The notes under the pieces: model-generated
What the model saw: only the letters and a program-made list of their open reading frames with translations
What the model was told of the DNA's origin: nothing
Database searches by the model: none
Program-made: the position numbers and the translations under genes
Shown: piece by piece, positions 17,306 to 25,336 of the stretch
Layout: every line of letters begins with the position of its first letter
Position numbering within the stretch: position 1 is the stretch's first letter
Assembly (NCBI GenBank): GCA_030041095.1
Contig: JASHON010000164.1
Location: forward strand, 28,751 to 92,750
Direction of reading: 5' to 3'
Source of the DNA: Terriglobia bacterium
Lineage (GTDB): Bacteria > Acidobacteriota > Terriglobia > UBA7540
DNA: 64,000 nt

Positions 17306-19114
17306 TTGCCAGGAATCGTTGGGCTTATTACCAAGCTGCCTAGGGAGAATGCCGAGGCACAACTGCTAGGCATGGTCCAGTCTCTTTGCCACGAGCCGTT
17401 CTACTCGAGTGGCACGTGGGTGGACGAGACGCATGGACTTTACGTGGGCTGGGTGGCCCGGCGTGGGTCGTTTGCGGACGGCATGCCTTTGCAAAACGAA
17501 GCTGGGGACGTCACGCTGATCTTTTCCGGTGAGGATTTTACCGGGTCCGACGTCGCTGAGGCGCTCAAGGAGCATGGTCATCAGGTTGCCGCAGGCGGAG
17601 CGTCCTACCTGGTGCACCGGAGCGAAGACGAGCCGGATTTCCCCTCCGGGCTGAACGGCCGGTTCCATGGTCTTGTTGCCGATCGGCGGCGTGGAACGGC
17701 GACGCTGTTTAATGACCGCTTCGGCCTCCAGCGCCTTTACTACCACAAAGCCAAGGATGCCTTTTACTTCGCAGCGGAGGCGAAAGCGATCCTCAAGGTT
17801 CGGCCCGAGCTGCGGGAGATGGATTCGCGCGCTCTTGGCGAATTCCTGGTGTGCGGCTGCGTGCTGGAGAATCGAACGCTGTTTCCCCGGGTGCAGGTTC
17901 TTCCTCCCGGGTCTGCGTGGATCTTCCGCGACGGAAAGCTCGAGACGAAAGGCTCTTACTTTGAGCCGCGCCAGTGGGAAGAGCAGGAGCCGCTGGGCAT
18001 GGAAGAATACTATGCTCGCCTGCGGGACGCGTTTGTCGGTCATCTCCCACGCTATTTCAATGGGCGGGAACGCGTTGGTGTCTCGCTTACTGGCGGCCTG
18101 GATACGCGCATCATCATGGCATGGCACAAGCCGCCGCAAGGCTCATTGCCGTGTTATACCTTTGGCAGCGTCTATCGAGATAACCAGGACGTCCTCCTGG
18201 CTCGCAAGGTTGCCGGGATCTGCGGCCAGCCGCATCAGGTGATCACCGCCGGGAACGGCTTTCTGTCACGGTTTCCATACTACGCGGAGCGTTCGGTCTA
18301 TCTCACAGACGCCTGCATCGATCTCAGTCGCTCCCCGGACCTCTACGTGAACGAAAAAGCGCGCCAGATAGCTCCCGTAAGGGTTGTGGGAACTTACGGC
18401 AGTGAGATGCTCCTGAATGCGGTGATGTTCAAGCCGGAACAGCCTGCCAGCGGCCTTTTCCAGTCAGAGTTGTTGCCACAGTTTCGCGCCGCCGAAGAAA
18501 CATACAACTTGGCGCGGCGGGTTCATCCCGTCACCTTTGTCGCCTTTCGCCAATCGCCCTGGCACCACTACGGCGTGCTGGGGCTTGAACAGACGCAGGT
18601 GGCCGTTCGCTCCCCTTATCTCGACAACGATTTAGTCAGGACTCTCTACCGCGCTCCCGGCCCGCTCGAAGAGAATCAGGAAGCGAGGCTGCGGCTCGTA
18701 CGCGAGGGCAATCCCGTTCTCGCCCGCCTGCGGACCGATCGGGGCATTGGCGCACGAAGCGGCTTATTAAGTCGCGGTCCGCTGGAGTTTACTTTCAAAG
18801 CTGAATACGCGTACGACATGGGAATGCCGCAATGGGTTGCCCGGTTGGACCACGTGTTTGCCCCGCTGCATCTGGAGCGTTTGTGGCTCGGCCGTCACAA
18901 GCCCTTTCATTTCCGCGTATGGTACCGCGATCAGCTTGCGCCGTGGGTCCGCGAGGTGCTTTTCGATAGCGGTTCTCTGGCGCGCCCGTATCTGGTTGCC
19001 GCAGCCGTTGGCGCCGCCATAGACGGCCATCTGAAGGGTATTCGCAACTACACGACAGAGATTCATCGCCTCTTAGCGCTGGAGCTTGCGCACCGGCTTT
19101 TTGTAGATGCGTGA
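17306..19114 (+). CDS. asparagine synthetase-like protein lacking the glutaminase Cys
   Basis: Protein of 602 residues with the two-domain layout of class B asparagine synthetases. The N-terminus reads MPGIVGLI where active enzymes read MCGI, so the catalytic Cys that hydrolyses glutamine is Pro. The synthetase domain keeps a pyrophosphate-loop-like motif, SLTGGLDTRIIMAW, in place of SGGLDS. It may still activate a carboxylate with ATP but would need ammonia or another amine, or it may be non-catalytic. The TTG start is supported by AAGAGG 8 nt upstream. The next gene follows within 12 bp, so the two products probably cooperate. Confidence 0.85.
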   Translation: MPGIVGLITKLPRENAEAQLLGMVQSLCHEPFYSSGTWVDETHGLYVGWVARRGSFADGMPLQNEAGDVTLIFSGEDFTGSDVAEALKEHGHQVAAGGASYLVHRSEDEPDFPSGLNGRFHGLVADRRRGTATLFNDRFGLQRLYYHKAKDAFYFAAEAKAILKVRPELREMDSRALGEFLVCGCVLENRTLFPRVQVLPPGSAWIFRDGKLETKGSYFEPRQWEEQEPLGMEEYYARLRDAFVGHLPRYFNGRERVGVSLTGGLDTRIIMAWHKPPQGSLPCYTFGSVYRDNQDVLLARKVAGICGQPHQVITAGNGFLSRFPYYAERSVYLTDACIDLSRSPDLYVNEKARQIAPVRVVGTYGSEMLLNAVMFKPEQPASGLFQSELLPQFRAAEETYNLARRVHPVTFVAFRQSPWHHYGVLGLEQTQVAVRSPYLDNDLVRTLYRAPGPLEENQEARLRLVREGNPVLARLRTDRGIGARSGLLSRGPLEFTFKAEYAYDMGMPQWVARLDHVFAPLHLERLWLGRHKPFHFRVWYRDQLAPWVREVLFDSGSLARPYLVAAAVGAAIDGHLKGIRNYTTEIHRLLALELAHRLFVDA

Positions 19115-19125
19115 CAAGGATACTG

Positions 19126-20397
19126 ATGGCAACACCAGCAACCGTAGGAGTTGAGCTTTCATCCAGCCGGCGGGAATCGTCCACCGTGCCCGAGGATCAG
19201 GTCCGGACCGGGATCCGGCGCTTCGTCGCCTGGCTCGACCACTATGGAGAAGTCTCTTACGACTTTCAAAGCTTCTATGCCGGTCAACTCGGAAAAAGTG
19301 CCAAGGCCTTGTACTACCGGAATCGGGCCCTTGGCGCTTTGGCAGTGTCACCGATCATCTTCTGCGAGGCCTTTCTGCCCTCGGCGCGAAGGTTTTTCTG
19401 GAAACGCCAGCGGTTTCCTATCGCGGATGCCCACTATGCGATGGGCTTCGCGTTGCTCGCGCAGGTTCTCGGTGAGGAGCACAACTATAAGCGCGCAGTC
19501 CATTTTCTGGAAATCCTGGAAAGGACAAGGTGTCCGGGCTATGACCACTGTTGTTGGGGTTATCCCTACGACTGGGTGACGCTGCGCGGCACTATTAAGG
19601 AAGGCACGCCGCTCATTACGACCGTCCCTTACGTCTACGAGGCCTTTAAGTACGTTTACGACATTGATGGAGACCCCAAATGGCAGCGGGTGATGCGGTC
19701 CGTCGCTGACCACGCTCTCCTGGACTATAAGGATTTTGAAACCTCGGCTGGCGCCTCGACGTGCTCCTACACGCCCAACCCCAAAGAATCCGTGAGCGTC
19801 ATCAACGCGAATGCCTACCGGGCGTTCCTCCTGATCAGCGCCGCGCACGACTTTTCGGAAGAAAAATACGTGGCCGTCGGCGAAAGAAATGTGAACTTTG
19901 TCATTGAGTCCCAAAACGCGGATGGCTCGTGGTACTACGCCAACGATGGCAAGCGCCACTTTACGGATCATTTCCACACCTGCTTCGTTCTGAAGGCGCT
20001 CGCAAAGATCGAGGCGCTCACCGGTGACCCGAAATGCACCAAGGCTATTGAGCGCGGCGTCGGCTACTACATCCGCCGGCTTTTCGATGAGCGGCTGCTG
20101 CCTAAGCCGTTCTCCCGCGCTCCTCGCCTGACGATTTATCGCCGCGAATTATACGACTACGCGGAGTGCCTGAATCTGGCGGTGCTGCTGCAAGGCCGTT
20201 TTCCAGGGCTCGATCGGATTCTTCGAATGGTGCTCGATGAGGTCCTGACGGTATGGCAGAGGCCGGATGGATCGTTCCGCACCCGGCAACTTCTGCTGGG
20301 TTGGGATCAGGTTCCGATGCATCGCTGGGGCCAATCACAGATGTTCCGAAGTCTCTGTCTCCTGCTCAGCCGCTCGAAGAATCACCTTGGAGCTTAG
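19126..20397 (+). CDS. alpha/alpha-toroid-like protein of unknown function
   Basis: Protein of about 423 residues, soluble and helix-rich, with repeated segments of the (alpha/alpha)6 type: DAHYAMGFALLAQVLGE, VPYVYEAFKYVYDIDGDPKW, ANAYRAFLLISAAHDFSEE, HTCFVLKALAKIEALTGDPK, and a QNADGSWYY segment. These features resemble glycosidase or terpenoid-cyclase toroids, but I see no diagnostic catalytic residues. ATG 19126 has AAGGA 5 nt upstream; a GTG at 19111 would overlap the previous stop. The tight coupling to the Cys-less asparagine synthetase-like gene suggests a shared polysaccharide-modification step. Confidence 0.75.
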   Translation: MATPATVGVELSSSRRESSTVPEDQVRTGIRRFVAWLDHYGEVSYDFQSFYAGQLGKSAKALYYRNRALGALAVSPIIFCEAFLPSARRFFWKRQRFPIADAHYAMGFALLAQVLGEEHNYKRAVHFLEILERTRCPGYDHCCWGYPYDWVTLRGTIKEGTPLITTVPYVYEAFKYVYDIDGDPKWQRVMRSVADHALLDYKDFETSAGASTCSYTPNPKESVSVINANAYRAFLLISAAHDFSEEKYVAVGERNVNFVIESQNADGSWYYANDGKRHFTDHFHTCFVLKALAKIEALTGDPKCTKAIERGVGYYIRRLFDERLLPKPFSRAPRLTIYRRELYDYAECLNLAVLLQGRFPGLDRILRMVLDEVLTVWQRPDGSFRTRQLLLGWDQVPMHRWGQSQMFRSLCLLLSRSKNHLGA

Positions 20398-20437
20398 CTT
20401 TGCGTTCCGTTGCGTCTTTGCGAGAGGCCGTTATTAC
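20390..20437. repeat. TTTGCGTTCCGTTGCGTCTTTGCG word repeat
   Basis: At the end of the toroid gene the sequence TTTGCGTTCCGTTGCG and TCTTTGCG is built from short near-repeats. Comparable CTTTGCG words occur in intergenic DNA of many environmental bacteria (general knowledge). It lies directly before the tRNA-like sequence. Confidence 0.45.
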
Positions 20438-20532
20438 GGAGAGGTCGCTGTTGGCTAAGGCAGCAGCCTCGGCAAACCGGGGTTGCGGTGGCTCACGCTA
20501 CCCGAGGGTTCGAATCCCTTCCCTCTCCGCCA
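20438..20532 (+). tRNA. tRNA-Ser-like gene with abnormal anticodon arm
   Basis: Visible parts: acceptor GGAGAGG (20438-20444) pairing perfectly with CCTCTCC (20522-20528), discriminator G and encoded CCA (20529-20532); a D-arm with GCT/GGC and a GG-containing loop; a long variable arm GGTGGC-TCAC-GCTACC (20487-20502); and a T-arm GAGGG-TTCGAAT-CCCTT. The long variable arm and G73 fit tRNA-Ser. The anticodon arm is abnormal: GCAGCCTCGG and CCGGGGTTGC (20463-20486) pair over 10 bp around a CAAA loop, so there is no 7-nt loop and no U33. One extra C lies between T-arm and acceptor. It could be a tRNA pseudogene, an unusual allo-tRNA-like molecule, or a tRNA-derived element. Confidence 0.5.
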
Positions 20533-20587
20533 CAATCTCTCCGTGTTCCTGGTCTGCGGAATTGGGCGCCACTGCGTAGGCGCAGCC

Positions 20588-20710
20588 AAAAGGCATGTCG
20601 TTCTGAGGGACCGCCGCGACCGAAGAATCCCTGCATTTCCGGCCTTTGCGAAATCAGCAGCTTATTCGCAGAGACAAGCCGCAGACTTCGCGAACCGCGA
20701 AGCCTGAGCT
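20588..20710. repeat. GTCGTTCTGAGGGA...CGAAGAATCCCTGCATTT interspersed repeat
   Basis: The spacer holds TGTCGTTCTGAGGGACCG, then CGACCGAAGAATCCCTGCAT and TTTCCGGCCTTTGCGAAATC. This matches, from memory, a widespread family (GTCATTCTGAGCGAAGCGAAGAATCT-like) found in intergenic DNA of Acidobacteriota and other phyla. It is non-coding and sits between the tRNA-like gene and a glycosyltransferase. Confidence 0.55.
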
Positions 20711-20747
20711 ACCCGGCCGAATGTTGGATCAAAGCCGGACCGAGATC

Positions 20748-21677
20748 ATGACTCAACTTAACGTGCTCCCGTCTTACGTTCTGATCACGCCGGCCCACAA
20801 CGAAGAAGTCTTCCTCGAGAAGACAATCGAATCGGTGATCCGGCAGACCGTGCTTCCTCTGAAATGGGTGATCGTGGATGATGGATCGACGGACCGCACG
20901 GCGAGCATTGTGGAGCGCTATCTTCCGGATCATTCCTGGATGGAGCTGCGCAAGAGGCCAAGACGGCTGGACCGCACGTTTGCCGGGAAAGCTTACGCAG
21001 TCAGAGAGGGTTGTGAGCGAGTGGCGAGCTTGCCGTATGAGATCATCGGCAACCTGGATGCCGACATTTCCTTTGACCCGGACCACTTTGAATTTCTGCT
21101 CCGCCGTTTTGCGGAGAAACCGTCGCTCGGCGTAGCAGGGACCGTCTTCAGGGAAGACGGCGGCTACAGCTCAGAGAGCGACAGCTTCGAAGGGTCCACC
21201 CATGTTGCTGGACAGTGCCAGTTGTTTCGACGGGAATGTTGGGAGCGGATTGGCGGCTACGTCCCGCACCGCGCAGGCGGAGTTGACTGGATTGCAGTCA
21301 TCACCGCGCGCATGCTGGGCTGGAAGACGCAGTCTTTCCGGGAAAAGTCGTTCTTCCACCACCGCCATTTGGGCACCGCCGAGCGCAGCGTTCTTTCGTC
21401 TTCGTTCTCCTATGGGGAAAAGGACTACTATTTGGGCGGCCATCCCGTTTGGGAGCTTTGCCGCGTAGCGTACCGCTTCATCAAGCCGCCTTACGTTGTG
21501 GGAGGCCTGACGCTTGCAGCCGGCTACTCCTGGGCGTTCCTGCGCCGCGCGCCGCGCCCCGTCTCGCCCCAATTGATGGGGTTTCATCGCAAGGAGCAGA
21601 TGGCAAAGCTGAAAGCCATACTGAGGTCTCTCGCGTCGTTCAAGAGGCTGGATGCCTTCGATGTCTTGCCCCAGTAG
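20748..21677 (+). CDS. family 2 glycosyltransferase
   Basis: GT-A fold enzyme of about 309 residues. The N-terminus has SYVLITPAHNEEVFLEKTI and WVIVDDGSTDRTASI, then the DxD-like NLDADISFDPDHF and a REDGGYSSES acceptor loop. It should add a sugar to a lipid- or oligosaccharide-linked acceptor during EPS repeat assembly. I prefer the ATG at 20748; ATG 20721 is in frame and also possible, while longer forms run into the interspersed repeat. A block of ATCAG-type repeats follows the stop. Confidence 0.85.
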   Translation: MTQLNVLPSYVLITPAHNEEVFLEKTIESVIRQTVLPLKWVIVDDGSTDRTASIVERYLPDHSWMELRKRPRRLDRTFAGKAYAVREGCERVASLPYEIIGNLDADISFDPDHFEFLLRRFAEKPSLGVAGTVFREDGGYSSESDSFEGSTHVAGQCQLFRRECWERIGGYVPHRAGGVDWIAVITARMLGWKTQSFREKSFFHHRHLGTAERSVLSSSFSYGEKDYYLGGHPVWELCRVAYRFIKPPYVVGGLTLAAGYSWAFLRRAPRPVSPQLMGFHRKEQMAKLKAILRSLASFKRLDAFDVLPQ

Positions 21678-21678
21678 G

Positions 21679-21806
21679 CAGCGATCAGCAATCAGAAATC
21701 AGCAGTCAGCGATCAGTCGTTAGCAATTAGCGCTCGGCAAACGTAGCCTGCTGATATCTGAAAGCTGATAGCTCGCTCAACATTTTCTACCCACCACTAA
21801 TCACTG
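21679..21806. repeat. inverted cluster of ATCAGCAATCAG words
   Basis: The left part (21679-21733) has ATCAGCAATCAGAAATCAG, CAGTCAGCGATCAG and GTTAGCAATTAGC. The right part (21747-21806) has CTGCTGATATCTGAAAGCTG and CACTAATCACTG, the complements of words in the left part and in the repeat at 12746. Together they can form a long imperfect hairpin. The asparagine synthetase gene begins only 7 bp later, without a visible Shine-Dalgarno. Confidence 0.65.
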
Positions 21807-21813
21807 TTCCTGT

Positions 21814-23703
21814 ATGTGCGGCATTTGCGGACAATTTAATTTCGGAAATCGGGCGCCGGTTCGCCGCAGCGATCTGGAACGCATGGCTGGCTCCATCGTC
21901 CATCGTGGCCCGGATGACGAAGGATATTTCATCTCCGGTTCGCTCGGCCTCGGATTTCGCCGCTTGTCCATCATCGATCTCGCCGGCGGCCATCAGCCCA
22001 TGTCGGACCAGGAAGAGACCGTTTGGGTGGTATTCAACGGCGAAATCTACAATTTCCACGAGCTAAGGCGAGAGCTGGAGGCGTTCGGGCACGTCTTTCG
22101 GACGAACTCAGATACGGAAGTGATCATCCACGGCTACAAGCAGTGGGGCGACGAAGTGCTCAACCGGTTGAACGGCATGTTCGGCCTCGCGATCTGGGAC
22201 GTGCGGACGCAGCGGCTCGTGGTCGCGCGCGACGCCTTCGGGATCAAGCTGATCTATTATCGGATTGATCGCGACCGGTTATACTTCGGCTCCGAAATTC
22301 GCGCCGTTCGCGCTGCGATGGAGGAAAGCGCCGGGGTCGATGCCACTTCCCTTAATCTTTTTCTGCGTTATCGCTTCACGCCGTCGCCCTATACGATCGT
22401 GAAGAGTGTGCGCAAGCTTGCTCCCGGAACCAAGCTGACTGTTGAAAATGGTGCATGCCACGTCAGCCGTTGGTACAACTTTAAGCCGACGCCCTTTTCG
22501 CCGGCCAAGCGACCGGCCGATGCCCAAGAAGAGTTGCTGGAACTCTACAAGCAGGCCGTCCGCCGGCAGCTCATCAGCGATGTGCCGGTTGGGCTGCTCT
22601 TGAGCGGCGGGCTCGATTCCGGCCTGCTGTTGGCCTTGATGAATCTAAACGGAAACCATTGGCCTACCTTCAGCGTGGGCTATGGCTCGAGCTTCGCGGA
22701 CGATGAGCTGGCGGACGCCTCGGAAACGGCGCGCATCCTGGGTTCAAAGCACACCCCGGTCACCATTTCGAGATCGACTTTCGAAGAGGCCCTTCCGAAG
22801 ATCGTCGCGGCGCTCGAAGAGCCCGTAGCGCCGTCTTCGATCGTTCCAATGTATTTTGTCTGCGAGCGGGCCCGCCAGGATGTGAAGGTGGCGCTCATCG
22901 GCCAGGGGCCTGACGAGCTTTTCGGAGGGTATCGCCGGCATGTGGGCGTTCGATATGGCGCCCTGTGGTCGAATCTACCGGGCTGGCTGCGTAGTAGTCT
23001 CTCTGCGGCCGCGAACGCCCTTCCTAGAAATGAGACGCTCAAGCGGGGAGTCCATTCTCTGGCCATTCCGGACCGCATGCGCCGGTATCAGCACGTCCTG
23101 TCGCTCCTGCCGGGCAACCAGGTGGACGGATTATTTCGGGACGGAGTGCTCGATGATGGCGTGGGCAACAGGATTCTGGAATCCTGGACGGATCTGACCG
23201 GCCTTATGACCAACACGGACGAGCTGGGCGGGCTCCAATTCCTGGAGCTGCGATCCGCCCTCCCGGATGAGCTTTTGATGTACGCTGATAAGCTTTCCAT
23301 GGCACACAGCCTGGAGCTTCGCGTTCCTTACCTCGATAAAGATATCGTGGAATTCGTCGAGCGCCTGCCGGCAAACTTGAAAGTAAGGAACGGCTCGCGC
23401 AAGTGGCTGCACCGCAAGGTCTGCCGTGAGTTCCTTCCGGAAGCGGTTGTGAAAAGGCCGAAGCGTGGCTTTGCTTGCAATGTCGTGGATGGCTGGTTCC
23501 GCGATGCAATTAATAGCGGAATGTCTGAAACTTTCCTTGACGAAACTTCCATGATTTATCAATACCTTCGCCCGGCCGCGGTGCGCAAGCTCTACGAGCA
23601 GCACGTCTCCGGCCGGGAGGACCATCACAAGATTCTCTTCAGCTTGGCCGTTCTCGAGGAGTGGCTCCGCACGCAGGAGGAGCCGGTCGCGGCGCTGAGC
23701 TAG
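21814..23703 (+). CDS. asnB: asparagine synthetase (glutamine-hydrolysing) / XrtA-type amidotransferase
   Basis: Complete enzyme of 629 residues. The glutaminase domain starts MCGICGQ with the catalytic Cys at position 2, and has IVHRGPDDEGY and NGEIYNFHELR. The synthetase domain has the pyrophosphate loop LLSGGLDSGLLLAL. It can make asparagine from aspartate with glutamine; homologues in EPS/exosortase loci are thought to amidate other carboxylates, for example uronic acids (inference). It contrasts with the Cys-less homologue 2.7 kb upstream. No Shine-Dalgarno is visible; the start follows directly on repeats. Confidence 0.9.
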   Translation: MCGICGQFNFGNRAPVRRSDLERMAGSIVHRGPDDEGYFISGSLGLGFRRLSIIDLAGGHQPMSDQEETVWVVFNGEIYNFHELRRELEAFGHVFRTNSDTEVIIHGYKQWGDEVLNRLNGMFGLAIWDVRTQRLVVARDAFGIKLIYYRIDRDRLYFGSEIRAVRAAMEESAGVDATSLNLFLRYRFTPSPYTIVKSVRKLAPGTKLTVENGACHVSRWYNFKPTPFSPAKRPADAQEELLELYKQAVRRQLISDVPVGLLLSGGLDSGLLLALMNLNGNHWPTFSVGYGSSFADDELADASETARILGSKHTPVTISRSTFEEALPKIVAALEEPVAPSSIVPMYFVCERARQDVKVALIGQGPDELFGGYRRHVGVRYGALWSNLPGWLRSSLSAAANALPRNETLKRGVHSLAIPDRMRRYQHVLSLLPGNQVDGLFRDGVLDDGVGNRILESWTDLTGLMTNTDELGGLQFLELRSALPDELLMYADKLSMAHSLELRVPYLDKDIVEFVERLPANLKVRNGSRKWLHRKVCREFLPEAVVKRPKRGFACNVVDGWFRDAINSGMSETFLDETSMIYQYLRPAAVRKLYEQHVSGREDHHKILFSLAVLEEWLRTQEEPVAALS

Positions 23704-23707
23704 CGCC

Positions 23708-23765
23708 CCTACTTGGTGTCTTGGTGGTGCTGTGGCCTACTGCCTGCGAACTATCCGCTTTCTTT
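23708..23765. repeat. CTTGGTGTCTTGGTGGTG and GCCTACTGCCTGCGAACTATC words
   Basis: The spacer after asnB contains CTTGGTGTCTTGGTGGTGC and GGCCTACTGCCTGCGAACTA. The second word nearly matches CGCCTATTGCCGGCGAACTA at 34669-34688, a different junction. It is a member of the junction repeat family. Confidence 0.55.
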
Positions 23766-23834
23766 GCAATATCCTGCGCCTTCGCGTGAGGCTTCTCACT
23801 TTTCGAGTGAAAATTGAACGCTAGCAATCCGGGC

Positions 23835-25274
23835 ATGACAAACCCAAACGGCGGGCACGCCCCTTCAGATCCAACGGTGCCCTACCGTCTTACGAGCTCG
23901 CGGTCGAAACTCTTGCGCATTGCCGCGGTTCTCTTTATCGCGGCGGCGAATGCGCTTCTCCTCTTCGTCCTGGTCCCGAAGGTCCGCGGCCCCTTCATGC
24001 GGTCTTACACCATGGACCGCTACGACGGCGACGGCTATGATCAGATTGCAGAGAATTTGGCGGACGGCAACGGCTACCGCCTATATCCCAACATGGCTGA
24101 AACCTTAGTGCGCGAGCCCGGATATCCGATTCTCCTCGCCGGGCTTTACAAGACGGTTGGGCGAAGTCTGCGAGCGGTGCAGTTTGTGAATCTGATCTTT
24201 GCGCTTGCCACAGCGTGGCTGATTACGCGGATCGCGAGCCAACTTTCGAGCAGCCGGCTACTGATTTTCGGTTCTCCATTGCTGTTTCTCCTTCATCCTG
24301 AAACGCTGCTGGCAGAGAGCCGGGGTGGCATCGAAATCCTCTTCGGGTTCATGTTGGCTCTCTTTATACTCACAGTGCTCAGAGCCGTCAAGACCAACCG
24401 TTGGCGGGATTACCTGGTGAGCGGAGCGGTTCTGGGACTAACTTGTCTGGTCCGGAGTACACCCATCCTGTTCCCGGTTTTTCTGCTCGGCTACGTTCTT
24501 GCTTTCGACCGCCGGAGACATTCTGCGGTCGCCATCGTTCGGAACTTCGCCTTAATGGCCGCCGCCATGTTCGTGGTGCTTTCCCCATGGATCGTCCGAA
24601 ATTACAAGCTGACTGGGAAATTCGTGCCAACCGCCAGCGTGCTGGGAGTGGCAGCGCAGGCGGGCCTCTATCACTCCGCCCATCACGCGCTTGGGTACGT
24701 AGTGGCCGATACCGAAGCCGGGCGGCAGAGGAACAGGCTGGCTCAGCGGTTTGGGTTTCAGTTCAGGCCTGGCTACTACCAGTATTTTTATTCCAGCGCG
24801 GACGAGCTGGCATTTTCCCGCGACCTTTTCGACAGAGTTGTACGAAGGTACGAAAGCTCGCCCCTGCTACTGGTAAGGACCGTGCTCGACAACGCGTTTT
24901 TCAACTTCTGGTGTGGGGCTAAGACGCGGATATCCGCACTCATGGACGCCGTCGTACAACTTCCTTTCGTCGCGCTCGCGCTCGTCGGCCTTGTAATTTG
25001 TCTGAGAGCCGGCCGGGCCCGCGAGACGGTGCCGATGGCCTTGCTGGTGGTCTATATTGTCGCGGTGTCGACGCCGATACTGGCGCAGGCGCGGTACTCT
25101 GCGCCATTGACACCATTTCTATCAATCTTAGTGTGCTCTGCCTTCGCGGCCTGGCTGGGAGAGTTGGTCGGCGCCCGCCACGCGCCGGCGAACGCAGTCG
25201 CGCTCGATGAGCAAGAGCCTGATGAAGAGCGGCGGGAGCCCGTCGCCGCGGCCTGGATAGGGCGCCCGATTTAG
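23835..25274 (+). CDS. multi-spanning membrane protein, GT39/GT-C-like
   Basis: Integral membrane protein of about 479 residues with roughly ten hydrophobic segments. After the first helix comes RYDGDGYDQIAENLADGNGY, an acidic external loop of the kind found in GT-C dolichyl/polyprenyl-phosphate-sugar dependent transferases (GT39/PMT_2). It may transfer a sugar from a polyprenyl carrier to the EPS or a protein outside the membrane. The downstream fusion with a polyprenyl-phosphate glucosyltransferase-like domain could supply such a donor. ATG 23835 is preferred; TTG 23814 would add seven residues. Confidence 0.75.
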   Translation: MTNPNGGHAPSDPTVPYRLTSSRSKLLRIAAVLFIAAANALLLFVLVPKVRGPFMRSYTMDRYDGDGYDQIAENLADGNGYRLYPNMAETLVREPGYPILLAGLYKTVGRSLRAVQFVNLIFALATAWLITRIASQLSSSRLLIFGSPLLFLLHPETLLAESRGGIEILFGFMLALFILTVLRAVKTNRWRDYLVSGAVLGLTCLVRSTPILFPVFLLGYVLAFDRRRHSAVAIVRNFALMAAAMFVVLSPWIVRNYKLTGKFVPTASVLGVAAQAGLYHSAHHALGYVVADTEAGRQRNRLAQRFGFQFRPGYYQYFYSSADELAFSRDLFDRVVRRYESSPLLLVRTVLDNAFFNFWCGAKTRISALMDAVVQLPFVALALVGLVICLRAGRARETVPMALLVVYIVAVSTPILAQARYSAPLTPFLSILVCSAFAAWLGELVGARHAPANAVALDEQEPDEERREPVAAAWIGRPI

Positions 25275-25336
25275 GGCAATCCCGCCGATCACGAGGAAGC
25301 GCGGCGGGCCTCAGTCCTGCCGGAAAAAACGAAACA

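Noticed and set aside
20438..20532. Selenocysteine tRNA
   Set aside because: Length and the extra base in the 3' acceptor strand hinted at an 8/5 form, but the eighth pair would be T-C and there is no TCA anticodon.
20410..20751. Small proteins overlapping the tRNA-like gene
   Set aside because: The frames run through the tRNA-like structure and the interspersed repeats and have no domain or start signal.
25281..25308. CCCGCCG/CGGCGGG inverted repeat between two membrane-protein genes as a terminator
   Set aside because: The loop is 14 nt and no T run follows; in GC-rich DNA such a 7-bp stem is not persuasive.
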